A stretch of 64,000 nucleotides of DNA from Fulvitalea axinellae. Lineage in GTDB: Bacteria > Bacteroidota > Bacteroidia > Cytophagales > Cyclobacteriaceae. The notes under the pieces are model-generated. The model did not search any database. It had not been told where the DNA came from and was given only the letters and a program-made list of their open reading frames with translations. Both the position numbers and the translations under genes were made by a program. Where the stretch lies: NCBI RefSeq assembly GCF_036492835.1, contig NZ_AP025314.1, positions 1,798,001-1,862,000 on the forward strand, read 5' to 3'. This document shows positions 45,371 through 53,692 of the stretch, in pieces. Position 1 is the stretch's first letter, and the number at the start of each line of letters is the position of its first letter.

Positions 45371-46237
45371 TTAGCTGACTTTTTTCTTTTGTATACCAGC
45401 CAAAACCCTTCGTATTTCGTTCGCTTTCCGCATTTCTTTGAGGCTCTCGCCGTCGTTGCGGTTATCTATTATTTCCTTGAACTCGACAAGCTTTTGGATG
45501 TAGGCGTCCAACGCTTCGGAGATATTTTCCCCGTTTTGTTTGAAAATCGGGGCCCACATTTCCGGCGAACTCTTGGCAAGCCTGACTGTGGAGGAAAAAC
45601 CCGAACCCGCCATATTGAAGATGTTCTTCTCGTTTTTCTCCTTTTCCAAAACCGTTAGCCCCAAAGCGAACGAGCTGATATGGCTCAAGTGCGAAACGTA
45701 AGCGATATGCAGGTCGTGTTCGGCGGCGCCCATATAAGAAAGGTGCATATTCATGCTTTTGAAAATCCGCTTGTTCAAGTCCACGGCGTCTTTGTCGCTT
45801 CGGTTGACTTCGCAGAAAATCATCATCTTGTTGTGAAGCAAATGGGCGAAAGCGGCTTCGGGGCCAGAGTTCTCCGTACCGGCAATGGGGTGGAGGGCCA
45901 CATAACGTCCTCGTTTCGGATGGTTTTCGGCTATTTCACACAGCGCCTCTTTAGTGGAACCGAAGTCGATAAGTATCGCTTTTTCGTCCAATAAGTCCAG
46001 CGCTTCGGGAAGTTGGCGGTGCATGACGTTTACGGGCGTGGCCAAAACGGCCAAATCGCAAGTGGAAATGCCTTCATCATATTCCTTGATCTCGTCGGCG
46101 ATGCCCAACTTTAGAGCCTTGTCCGCATTTTCCGGGTTTTTATCTACTCCTATTATATTAGTCTCGGGAAATTTCTCTTTCATTGCAAGGGCAAACGATC
46201 CTCCCAGCAATCCTAGTCCAACTACGCAAACATTCAT
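45371..46237 (-). CDS. tyrA: TyrA, prephenate dehydrogenase
   Basis: This enzyme oxidatively decarboxylates prephenate to 4-hydroxyphenylpyruvate for tyrosine synthesis. The 288-residue protein has an N-terminal Rossmann fold (VCVVGLGLLGGSFALAM, NAD-type since Asp36 region reads IIGVDKNPE) and a helical C-terminal domain with ALHPIAGTENSGPEAA, in which the substrate-binding His lies. No chorismate mutase or ACT domain is fused. The ATG follows the aminotransferase stop by one base, so the two are coupled, under the same Tyr-rich leader. Confidence 0.94.
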   Translation of the reverse strand: MNVCVVGLGLLGGSFALAMKEKFPETNIIGVDKNPENADKALKLGIADEIKEYDEGISTCDLAVLATPVNVMHRQLPEALDLLDEKAILIDFGSTKEALCEIAENHPKRGRYVALHPIAGTENSGPEAAFAHLLHNKMMIFCEVNRSDKDAVDLNKRIFKSMNMHLSYMGAAEHDLHIAYVSHLSHISSFALGLTVLEKEKNEKNIFNMAGSGFSSTVRLAKSSPEMWAPIFKQNGENISEALDAYIQKLVEFKEIIDNRNDGESLKEMRKANEIRRVLAGIQKKKVS

Positions 46238-46238
46238 C

Positions 46239-47423
46239 TTAGGCGGCTTTTTTCACTTGGTTGAGATTGAATTTCGACAGCCTGCCCAATACCGTGCGCA
46301 GTTTGTCTTCGGGCGTACAAAGCGAGATGCGGATATAGCGCTCTCCCTTTTCTCCGAAAATAAATCCGGGTGACAGGAAAACATGGTATTCGTAAAGCAG
46401 ATGATCCACAAGTTTCTCGGCACTTTCTATCGAGTCGTTGATTTTCGCCCAGAGAAACATTCCCGTTTGTCCTTTTGAGTATTCGCAACCCAGGCTGTCC
46501 AGAATTTCTTCGGCCACCACTTTTCTGTCGGCGTAAATCTTATTCTGGCTTTTGTGCCACCCTTCGGAATTCGAAAGGGCTTTTGCCGCCGCCTTCTGAA
46601 TAGGCAGGAACATGCCCGAATCCACGTTACTTTTTATCTTGATGATTTCGTCAAGGTAATCGGTTGCGCCGTTGATCCATCCAATTCTCCATCCGGCCAT
46701 ATTGTGCGACTTACTCATGGAGTTGAGTTCAACGGCCACTTCTTTCGCACCCGGAACGCTTAGGATACTGATCGGTTTTTTCTCGTTTAGAATCAGGCTG
46801 TACGGATTGTCATGGCAAAGCAAAATTCTTTTTCTTTTGGCGAAAGCCACCAATTTCTCAAACAAGCTGGCGCTGGCTGGCGCTCCGGTAGGCATGTTCG
46901 GGTAATTTATCCACATGATTTTCACCTTGGCCAGGTCCATGGTTTCGAGCTTGTCGAAATCAGGTTCCCAAGTGCCTTCCACCATCGGAAATTCACGAAC
47001 TGTGGCACCTACCATTTCCGAAACAGAGCGGTACGCGGGGTAACCGAGTTCCGGAACCAAAACCTCGTCGCCGGGATTGAGAAAAGCCAGCGAGATATGC
47101 GTGATTCCTTCCTTGGAGCCCATCAGTGGAAGAATTTCGTTGGTGGCGTCGAGTTTGACACCGTAATATCGCAGATACCATTTGGAAATCGATTCGCGCA
47201 ATTCCGGCAAGCCTCGGTAAGGCTGATAAGCGTGGTTTTGTGGTTTTGCGGCTTCCTGTTGCAACGTCGAGATGGTCTCTTGCGACGGTGCCAAATCGGG
47301 GCTTCCGATGCCAATGTTAATCACGTCGAACCCGCGTTCGGCCAGTTGGCGTACCTCCTGCAGCTTTGCTGAGAAGTAGTACTCTTTTACGCGGTTCAAG
47401 CGGTTGGCTCTGCTGATAATCAT
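46239..47423 (-). CDS. Class I/II aminotransferase, probably aromatic amino acid
   Basis: A 394-residue PLP enzyme. The PLP Lys is in ELNSMSKSHNMAGWRIGW, the cofactor-contacting Asp/Tyr region is WINYPNMPTG, and the C-terminal Arg for the substrate carboxylate is in RYIRISLC. The family includes LL-diaminopimelate and aromatic aminotransferases. Position one base before tyrA and behind a Tyr-rich leader indicates it converts 4-hydroxyphenylpyruvate (and perhaps phenylpyruvate) to the amino acid. The ATG at 47423 is chosen because the frame to 47486 has no conserved residues and runs into the leader structure. Confidence 0.87.
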   Translation of the reverse strand: MIISRANRLNRVKEYYFSAKLQEVRQLAERGFDVINIGIGSPDLAPSQETISTLQQEAAKPQNHAYQPYRGLPELRESISKWYLRYYGVKLDATNEILPLMGSKEGITHISLAFLNPGDEVLVPELGYPAYRSVSEMVGATVREFPMVEGTWEPDFDKLETMDLAKVKIMWINYPNMPTGAPASASLFEKLVAFAKRKRILLCHDNPYSLILNEKKPISILSVPGAKEVAVELNSMSKSHNMAGWRIGWINGATDYLDEIIKIKSNVDSGMFLPIQKAAAKALSNSEGWHKSQNKIYADRKVVAEEILDSLGCEYSKGQTGMFLWAKINDSIESAEKLVDHLLYEYHVFLSPGFIFGEKGERYIRISLCTPEDKLRTVLGRLSKFNLNQVKKAA

Positions 47424-47458
47424 TGCTGTATTTGTAGTTAGGTCAAGACTAGACGGTA

Positions 47459-47482
47459 CCGGATTTCGATTCGCGAAACCGG
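47459..47482 (-). promoter_or_regulatory. Hairpin between the leader peptide and the aminotransferase start
   Basis: On the minus-strand RNA, CCGGTTTCG pairs with CGAAATCCGG over 9 bp with one bulge and a 5-base loop. It lies about 40 bases after the leader peptide stop. No U-run follows, so it is not a classical terminator; it could be a pause site or block. Confidence 0.4.
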
Positions 47483-47520
47483 GCATAAAGGATAGGAAAC
47501 TGTAGGGTAAGAGATGCCGA

Positions 47521-47637
47521 TTACGCTTGATAATAATAAGCGCAGTAATAAAAATACTGGTAGCAGTAGTGCTTGCGATATGTAGTCGTAAAGCTCAGCA
47601 TCGATAGATGTATCTGGACCCAAAAGTAGTCAGTCAT
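47521..47637 (-). CDS. Tyrosine-rich leader peptide (putative attenuator) of the aminotransferase-tyrA operon
   Basis: A 38-codon frame, ATG at 47635-47637 and TAA at 47521-47523, on the operon strand. It contains 10 Tyr and 3 Phe codons; residues 20-36 hold nine Tyr and one Phe, including YQYFYY and then AYYYQA at the end. Such density is not expected by chance and fits a ribosome-stalling sensor of charged tRNA-Tyr. The stop is about 100 bases ahead of the aminotransferase ATG. Short mutually exclusive stems exist: CGCTT (47538-47542) pairs with AAGCG (47524-47528), and its GCTT part can instead pair with AAGC (47571-47574). Within the family of leader peptides this matches the logic of pheA/trp attenuation. 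Confidence 0.75.
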   Translation of the reverse strand: MTDYFWVQIHLSMLSFTTTYRKHYCYQYFYYCAYYYQA

Positions 47638-47673
47638 TTTGTTAAAACCAATGGTCTTCTGTTTTTTTTGATG

Positions 47674-47681
47674 CAAATATA
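47674..47681 (-). promoter_or_regulatory. Bacteroidota-type -7 box for the leader transcript
   Basis: TATATTTG on the minus strand matches TAnnTTTG exactly and stands 36 bp before the leader ATG, which gives a short leader of about 30 bases. No clear -33 TTTG is seen at the standard distance. Confidence 0.5.
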
Positions 47682-47956
47682 TTTTTCAATACATATTATT
47701 AATAAATCCTTAAAGAAGCTTTGTGTTCATTGCTTCCTTATTAATGGAGTTCTGTCCTGTATTTTTCTCTAGGGTACCGATTATGAATATAAACTAAGAG
47801 TTAGAGAAGGAAACTGGAAGCTACTGGCCTATGGATTTTACCCATTGTTTGATCTTCGGTTTTTGGAAAGGTGGAAGGATTTTATTTAGTTGTTTTTTGG
47901 ATTGGAATAGTATTTTTCGCAGGTTTATAGCACAGTATAGCATAGTATAGGTTTTT
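47682..47956. other. Promoter interval between the tyrA operon and lutA
   Basis: AT-rich, no coding frame. Just before lutA the 7-mer AGTATAG occurs twice (in GCACAGTATAGCATAGTATAG), possibly part of its promoter. Confidence 0.4.
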
Positions 47957-48673
47957 ATGAGGATCGCTTTATTTGTTCCCTGTTATGTCGACCGTTTTTT
48001 TCCGAAAGTGGCGATCTCGACATTCCAGGTTTTGAAAAAACTCGGTTACGAGCCTGAAGTCCCATCCGGCCAAACCTGTTGTGGCCAACCTCTTGGAAAT
48101 TCCGGTTTTGAGGCCGAGGCTAAAGAGGTGGCCGACCATTTCGACGATTTGTTTGCGGATTATGATTACGTGGTTGGCCCGAGCGGTAGTTGCGTTGATT
48201 ACGCCGTAGAGCACCATGGCGAGAAAGAAGGCGAGCGCCGTATTTATGAATTGTCCGAATTTTTGAGCGATGTGGCGGAGATGCCCGACTATTCCGGGAC
48301 TTTTGATTGGAAAGTGGGGTTGCACCAAAGTTGCCACGGGTTGAGAAACTTGAGATTGGGATCTTCTTCTGAGACTGTCAGTGAGTGTTTTTCCAAACCT
48401 GGATCGCTTTTGGCCGGAATCCCGGGTCTTGAGCTGGTGGAGTTGGAGCGCAAGGATGAGTGTTGCGGTTTTGGAGGCGCCTTTTGTGTGGACGAGGCTG
48501 ATGTTTCCGCCAAAATGGGCAAGGACCGTTTGGCCGATCACGAGAGAAGCGGGACGGAAGTATTGACAGCCGTCGATATGTCCTGCCTGATGCATTTGAA
48601 GGGGTTGATCGATCGGAAAAAATCCGGAATCAAGGTGATGCACATTGCCGAAATTATAAACGAGGCGCTATGA
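47957..48673 (+). CDS. lutA: LutA-like Fe-S subunit of lactate utilisation complex
   Basis: A 238-residue protein with two cysteine-rich CCG domains: PSGQTCCGQPLGNSG with upstream FVPCYVD, and ECCGFGGAFCV with upstream LHQSCHGLR. These bind a non-cubane Fe-S cluster and form the LutA/GlpC-like subunit of the L-lactate dehydrogenase complex LutABC, which oxidises lactate to pyruvate. Its TGA overlaps the lutB ATG (ATGA), showing tight coupling. Confidence 0.93.
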   Translation: MRIALFVPCYVDRFFPKVAISTFQVLKKLGYEPEVPSGQTCCGQPLGNSGFEAEAKEVADHFDDLFADYDYVVGPSGSCVDYAVEHHGEKEGERRIYELSEFLSDVAEMPDYSGTFDWKVGLHQSCHGLRNLRLGSSSETVSECFSKPGSLLAGIPGLELVELERKDECCGFGGAFCVDEADVSAKMGKDRLADHERSGTEVLTAVDMSCLMHLKGLIDRKKSGIKVMHIAEIINEAL

Positions 48674-50064
48674 AGATGTTGCATGCGAAAAATGCCGGTG
48701 AGTTTCTCAAAAATGAAAAAGCCGTCGATAGCCACGACAAAGCGCTTTGGTTTGTGCGGGCGAAGCGTGACAAAGCGGTAAACAAACTGCCGGAATGGGA
48801 AAGCCTGCGCGAGACAGCTTCCGGCATCAAGGCGCATACGCTGTCCAGGCTTGATGAGTATTTGGAAGAATTTGAGCGAAAAGCTACCGAAAACGGTATA
48901 AAAGTGCATTGGGCCGAAACGGCGGAGGACCATAACCATTTGGTACGTCAAATTTTGGAAACCCACAATGTTCGGAAAGTAGTGAAAAGCAAGTCGATGC
49001 TTACCGAAGAATGCGGGCTGAACCCGTTTCTCGAAGCGTCGGGAATTGATGTGGTGGATACCGATTTGGGCGAGCGGATTGTTCAGCTGGCACACGAACC
49101 GCCAAGTCATATCGTCTTGCCGGCGATTCACAAAACCAAAGAGCAGGTAGGCGAGCTTTTCTGGGAAAAAATGGGGACGGAGGCCGGAAACAACGATCCG
49201 AGCTACCTGACGGGAGAAGCCAGAAAAGATCTGCGCCGAAAGTTTTTGGAAGCGGACGGCGCAATTACGGGCGTGAATTTCGCCATAGCCGAAACTGGTG
49301 AGTTTGTGGTGTGTACCAACGAGGGAAACGCCGATATGGGCGCCCATTTGGCGAAGGTCCACGTCGCTTGTATGGGGATCGAGAAGATTCTTCCGAAGCG
49401 CGAGCATCTCGGCGTTTTTCTGAGAATGTTGGCCCGAAATGCTACAGGACAGGCTGTTACCACTTACAGTTCACATTTTTCCAAACCGAGGAAAGGAGCC
49501 GAAATCCATATCGTAATCGTGGACAACGGGCGCTCGAAACAACTCGGTAGGGAAGATTTCCGGGCTTCGCTGAAGTGTATCCGTTGCGGCGCCTGCCTGA
49601 ACACTTGCCCCGTTTACCGCAGAAGTGGCGGCCACTCTTACGGTTCGGTTATTCCCGGGCCTATCGGAGCGATTCTTTCGCCCGGAATTGATTTGAAAAA
49701 ACACGCTTCGTTGCCTTACGCCTCCACGCTGTGCGGATCTTGTTCCGATGTTTGCCCGGTCAAAATCGACATTCACACACAGCTTTATAAGTGGCGTCAG
49801 ATTGTGGCGAAAGAGAAATATTTGCCGGCTTCCAAAAGAATGATGATGGGAGGGATGTCCAAGATAATGGCTAGCCCAAAGGCGTTTGAGATGGCTGGAA
49901 AAGCGGGAGCTTGGGCTTTGAAAGTAGTGCCTCGCGGTATTGTTTACGGCCCTTGGAACCCTTGGGGGAAGGAGAGGGAAATGCCGGAAGTGCCTAAGCA
50001 GACTTTTGGAGAATGGTATAAGGAGTACGAACAACAAGAGAGCGAAAATGGAAACGCGAAATAG
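48670..50064 (+). CDS. lutB: LutB-like Fe-S protein of lactate utilisation complex
   Basis: A 464-residue protein. The N-terminal two-thirds are the LUD domain (KSMLTEECGLNPFLE, GVNFAIAETGEFVVCTNEGNADMG). A ferredoxin-like segment follows with two 4Fe-4S binding sets, CIRCGACLNTCPVYR and CGSCSDVCPVKIDIH, and a helical tail. It passes electrons from lactate within the LutABC complex, probably to the menaquinone pool. It overlaps lutA by 4 bp and lutC by 17 bp. Confidence 0.93.
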   Translation: MKMLHAKNAGEFLKNEKAVDSHDKALWFVRAKRDKAVNKLPEWESLRETASGIKAHTLSRLDEYLEEFERKATENGIKVHWAETAEDHNHLVRQILETHNVRKVVKSKSMLTEECGLNPFLEASGIDVVDTDLGERIVQLAHEPPSHIVLPAIHKTKEQVGELFWEKMGTEAGNNDPSYLTGEARKDLRRKFLEADGAITGVNFAIAETGEFVVCTNEGNADMGAHLAKVHVACMGIEKILPKREHLGVFLRMLARNATGQAVTTYSSHFSKPRKGAEIHIVIVDNGRSKQLGREDFRASLKCIRCGACLNTCPVYRRSGGHSYGSVIPGPIGAILSPGIDLKKHASLPYASTLCGSCSDVCPVKIDIHTQLYKWRQIVAKEKYLPASKRMMMGGMSKIMASPKAFEMAGKAGAWALKVVPRGIVYGPWNPWGKEREMPEVPKQTFGEWYKEYEQQESENGNAK

Positions 50065-50641
50065 AATACTGTCGAGGGTAAGCCGGAATAAGCCGGAAGC
50101 GGTTCCGTGTCCGGCAATACCGGATTTTGCGAAGCAAGAGAGCGATTTATTACATCGTTTCTCCGAGAATCTGGAAATGGCCGGCGGTTCTTCTTTTTTG
50201 GTGGATGAAAATAGCCTGGAAGAGAAAATCAATGAGGTTTTCGCTTCGCCGGAGTCTGCGCTTTGGGCTTTCGGGCCAAACGATCGGGAGCTTTCTGTCG
50301 AGGAACTCCAATCGCCATCATTATTGGACGGAATCGATTTGGTGATCCTGAATGGCAAATTTATGGTGGCCGAAAACGGAGCCGTTTGGCTGGATGAAAC
50401 TGTTTTGCCTGCCAGGGCCTTGATGTGTTTGGCTGAAAGGGTGGCTATCGTCGTTTCCGATGACGAAATCGTGGCGGATATGCACGAAGCTTACTCCAAG
50501 CTTTCGGGAATGGATGGCGGTGGTTTCGGCTTGTTTTTGTCCGGACCGTCCAAAACCGCGGATATCGAGCAATCGCTTGTGCTCGGAGCTCACGGGGCCA
50601 AAACCCTTTCTATTTTTGTGATTAAAACTAAATCGAAATAG
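50048..50641 (+). CDS. lutC: LutC-like LUD-domain protein
   Basis: A 197-residue LUD-domain protein, third member of LutABC. The end of the domain shows the family-like NGKFMVAENGAVWLDE and SGPSKTADIEQSLVLGAHG. The ATG at 50048 gives METRNRILSRV and lies inside the lutB end; a longer frame from 49940 is lutB sequence in another phase. It lacks Fe-S cysteines, as expected for LutC. Confidence 0.9.
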   Translation: METRNRILSRVSRNKPEAVPCPAIPDFAKQESDLLHRFSENLEMAGGSSFLVDENSLEEKINEVFASPESALWAFGPNDRELSVEELQSPSLLDGIDLVILNGKFMVAENGAVWLDETVLPARALMCLAERVAIVVSDDEIVADMHEAYSKLSGMDGGGFGLFLSGPSKTADIEQSLVLGAHGAKTLSIFVIKTKSK

Positions 50642-50711
50642 CTACCTGTAAATGTGTCCTGACTTTCTTTTCGGAATGTTAGGACATCGAAATCTATTTT
50701 TCAAACCCTAA

Positions 50712-52199
50712 ATGATTTCCAACATGACCAATCAAACTCAATCGTCCGTAGCCGAGGACGTAAAGGTTTACAAGCAGTTTATCAACGGCGAATTTGTCGA
50801 TACGAATTCGGGATCTTATTATGACGTAATCAACCCTTGTACGGAAGAGGTGCTTAGCCAAGTGGCCAACGGGGACGCCGAAGACGCCCGTTTGGCGTTG
50901 GAAGCCGCCCGCAACTCGCAAGACGCTTGGGCGAAACTCGCCGCTTGCGAAAGGGCTGGTTATTTGAAAGAAATGGCCAGAATTACCCGTGAGAACAGAG
51001 TGGAGCTGGCGACGATTTTGGCTAAAGAACAAGCCAAGATCCTTCCTTTGGCCCAAGTGGAAATCGACGTGACGGCCGAATATTTTGATTATAACGCCGG
51101 TTGGGCGCGTCGCGTGGAAGGCGAAATCATCCAGAGCGACAACCCTAAAGAGAATATTTACCTCTATAAAATGCCGATAGGGGTGACCGTGGGTATTTGC
51201 CCTTGGAACTTCCCGTTTTTCGTAATGGCCAGAAAAGTGGCTCCGGCTTTGGTTACGGGCAACACCAGCGTAATTAAGCCTAGCTCATTCGCTCCGAACA
51301 CGATTATGCGTTTTGTGGAGTTGATCCAAGGTATTGGTTTGCCGAAAGGCGTATTGAACGTAATCTGCGGTTGGGGTTCCGATTGCGGACACGCTTTGGC
51401 CAGTAGCCCGATCACGGGTCTGGTAAGCTTGACCGGAAGCGTGGAAGCGGGCGAAAAAGTGATGGCCGCTTGCGCTCCGAATATCACGAAAGTGAATTTG
51501 GAACTTGGCGGAAAAGCTCCGGCAATCGTATGCGAAGACGCCGATTTGGAATTGGCCGTTACGGCGATCGTTAACTCGCGCGTGATTTACAGCGGGCAGG
51601 TTTGTAACTGCGCCGAGCGCGTATACGTGCACGAAGACGTTTACGAGCAGTTTATGGAAATGCTCGTTAAGCGCATGAGCGAGGTGAAAGTGGGTGACGC
51701 TTTGGCCGAAGATACGCCTGATATGAGTAGCCAAATCTCGCTTCAGCAATTGGAGAAAATCGAGGCTATGGTAGCCCGTGCCGTTGAGGAAGGATGTGAG
51801 GTTCTGACTGGCGGTGCCCGTGACGATCGTTTCGAGACCGGCTTCTTCTTTCAGCCTACGGTTTTGGCGAATTGCCGTCAGGAAATGGAAGTTATTCAGA
51901 AAGAAGTTTTCGGCCCCGTTCTTCCTGTCGTTAAGGTTAAGGATTTTGATGAGGCGATCGCTTTGGCTAATGACAGCGAGTACGGTCTGACTTCTTCGGT
52001 TTATACCCAAGACGCCAACAAAGCGATGAAGGCCGTAAACGAGATCAAGTTTGGCGAGACATATATCAACCGCCACAACTTTGAGGCTATCCAAGGCTTC
52101 CACGCTGGATGGAGAAAGTCGGGAATTGGCGGAGCGGACGGCAAACACGGAATGGAAGAGTATTTACAGACCAGAATGATATACTGGGAAAGGCATTGA
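50712..52199 (+). CDS. aldA: AldA-like lactaldehyde dehydrogenase
   Basis: A 495-residue NAD-dependent aldehyde dehydrogenase that closely matches E. coli AldA along its length: VNLELGGKAPAIV with the general-base Glu, NSGQVCNCAERVYV-like SGQVCNCAERVYV with the catalytic Cys, and the C-terminal GFHAGWRKSGIGGADGKHG. AldA oxidises L-lactaldehyde, formed from fucose or rhamnose, to L-lactate. Starts at 50712 and 50724 are both possible. Only 70 bp separate it from lutC, and a terminator follows, so lutABC-aldA probably form one operon. Confidence 0.92.
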   Translation: MISNMTNQTQSSVAEDVKVYKQFINGEFVDTNSGSYYDVINPCTEEVLSQVANGDAEDARLALEAARNSQDAWAKLAACERAGYLKEMARITRENRVELATILAKEQAKILPLAQVEIDVTAEYFDYNAGWARRVEGEIIQSDNPKENIYLYKMPIGVTVGICPWNFPFFVMARKVAPALVTGNTSVIKPSSFAPNTIMRFVELIQGIGLPKGVLNVICGWGSDCGHALASSPITGLVSLTGSVEAGEKVMAACAPNITKVNLELGGKAPAIVCEDADLELAVTAIVNSRVIYSGQVCNCAERVYVHEDVYEQFMEMLVKRMSEVKVGDALAEDTPDMSSQISLQQLEKIEAMVARAVEEGCEVLTGGARDDRFETGFFFQPTVLANCRQEMEVIQKEVFGPVLPVVKVKDFDEAIALANDSEYGLTSSVYTQDANKAMKAVNEIKFGETYINRHNFEAIQGFHAGWRKSGIGGADGKHGMEEYLQTRMIYWERH

Positions 52200-52218
52200 T
52201 GCGTTATTTCGTTAAGCG

Positions 52219-52256
52219 ATGGGCGGTTTCCGGACAGCGGAACCGTCCATTGTTTT
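52219..52256 (+). terminator. Terminator after aldA
   Basis: Arms 52219-52231 and 52239-52250 pair over about 12 bp with one bulge and one wobble, followed by TGTTTTT. It stands 20 bp after the aldA stop. Confidence 0.75.
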
Positions 52257-52308
52257 TGCGGTTTGGCTCAAATCCGTATTTTTACCGAAACGAAATAAAA
52301 CAGTGCAA

Positions 52309-52773
52309 ATGAAATCTGCCCCGATTTTAACCTTGATTCTCTTTTTAGCGGCGAAAAGCGCCGTTTTTTCTCAGAGTGTGCCTTCGTTAGTCGACGACAC
52401 CGACCTTAAGCTGTATGTAGGCATCGAAGACTCTGTGAATAGCCTGAAAAGTAAGCTGATGGCTGAATACCGTGATTTGGTGGTGTCGGACCCGCTGATG
52501 GCCTCGGGAAAACGATTTCTTGAGATCAGGTCGATGGCAAAAGACCAAGGCTCATTAGCCGATAAGGTAACCGCTGACGAGTTGTCTGCCTTCAGGCATT
52601 TGGAAGAGTGTTACGAAAGCTATCAGGATTCTTTAAGGATTGTCAAGACGGAGCTTTTGGTGTCTGAATTGGGAATTGAAAAATTTAATATGATACGGCG
52701 GGCCATACGTGAAAACGAGGAAGTCCGGGCAAGGTATGAGATCTTTGCCAGAAAAGAAGAGGTGGCTTTATAA
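52309..52773 (+). CDS. Small exported hypothetical protein
   Basis: A 154-residue protein with a signal peptide (LTLILFLAAKSAVFSQS). The mature part is helical and acidic (ADELSAFRHLEECYESYQDS). I do not recognise a family. The ATG at 52309 follows an A-rich leader; a frame start at 52219 would fall in the aldA terminator. It ends 2 bp from the convergent DUF3298 gene. Confidence 0.65.
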   Translation: MKSAPILTLILFLAAKSAVFSQSVPSLVDDTDLKLYVGIEDSVNSLKSKLMAEYRDLVVSDPLMASGKRFLEIRSMAKDQGSLADKVTADELSAFRHLEECYESYQDSLRIVKTELLVSELGIEKFNMIRRAIRENEEVRARYEIFARKEEVAL

Positions 52774-52775
52774 AG

Positions 52776-53570
52776 TCACCATTTTTTTTGGATCAATGTC
52801 TGGAGGCTATCCAATGGTATCTTAAGCTCGTAGCCTTCGACCATGTTGTCCGTTATTTTTCCCGGATTGTAGTAAAACAGAATTCCGTCTTCGGTCAGTG
52901 CGGAATTGTCGGAAAGATAGAACCTGTTGCCCTCAAATAGAAAACCGGCTTTGAATAGATTCTCGTCGGTCGTAAGGCCTTGTTTTTTTCTGAATATTGA
53001 TTCTCCGAGGTTTGTGAGCTTTTCGTCGTATCCGGGTTTCAGGAAGTTGTCCAGTGTCTGGCTTTTCCCGGTTTTCGGGTCCAAAAGGAAAAGACGCAAC
53101 CTTTCGAATTGTCTTTCGCTGTTCAGTCCGTTGCTTTCAAAGGAAAGGCTAAGTGCGTTTGGGCTTAGGTAGAGCACCCTCTCGTAAAAATTAGAAGTGT
53201 GTTTGCTCAGGCTGTCGATTCCTTTTTTTCTCCTGAATCTTTTATACAGCCCGATGTATTTGTCAATTTTGGTTTCGATTTCGTTGATGTCGCTTGCGCC
53301 GAAATGGGAGGCGATTTTCTGATTGATGTTGTCGCGTGTTTTCTGGGAATTGGCCGAAACGAACTCTGGATAACTTACGGTTATGGTTAGGAGAGGAGGT
53401 TGGTCCAAATGCTTTTTTTCAAAACTAACGATTTTGTAAGCGATATTTTCCGGCCCCTCTATAATCTGGTTTTCATTGATTTTCGATTCTGATTTTTCCG
53501 ATTTTTTAGAGCAACCGAAGACAAGCGAAATAAAGAGGCCTAAGACGGCAAGGCGTAAGAATGATCCCAT
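52776..53570 (-). CDS. DUF3298-domain lipoprotein
   Basis: A 264-residue protein with lipobox LVFGCSKKSE, so anchored in the envelope. The C-terminal third (RFYLSDNSALTEDGILFYYNPGKI, then YELKIPLDSLQTLI) matches the DUF3298 region found with DUF4163 in RsiV-type and related envelope proteins. Role unknown. It may be a separate unit from the PorP-OmpA operon, which ends in a hairpin at 53599. Confidence 0.8.
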   Translation of the reverse strand: MGSFLRLAVLGLFISLVFGCSKKSEKSESKINENQIIEGPENIAYKIVSFEKKHLDQPPLLTITVSYPEFVSANSQKTRDNINQKIASHFGASDINEIETKIDKYIGLYKRFRRKKGIDSLSKHTSNFYERVLYLSPNALSLSFESNGLNSERQFERLRLFLLDPKTGKSQTLDNFLKPGYDEKLTNLGESIFRKKQGLTTDENLFKAGFLFEGNRFYLSDNSALTEDGILFYYNPGKITDNMVEGYELKIPLDSLQTLIQKKW

Positions 53571-53598
53571 TTGTAGTGTCTTGCTTTTTCGAAAGAAA

Positions 53599-53632
53599 TA
53601 TGCCAGAGAAAGTTAGACTTTACTCTGGCATA
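53599..53632 (-). terminator. Terminator after the PorP-OmpA operon
   Basis: A 15-bp stem (53599-53613 with 53617-53632, one bulged base) with a TAG loop. Read on the minus strand it is followed by T-rich sequence. Confidence 0.75.
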
Positions 53633-53692
53633 AATCAAACGTGCGGAATTTACCGAGGTCATATTATGGTATTCTTCCGATTAATACTTTTT

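Noticed and set aside
47438..47623. Minus-strand frame coding a hydrophobic 61-residue protein upstream of the aminotransferase
   Set aside because: It is another reading phase of the Tyr-rich leader and the hairpin region; its hydrophobicity comes from the TAT/TTA-rich leader sequence.
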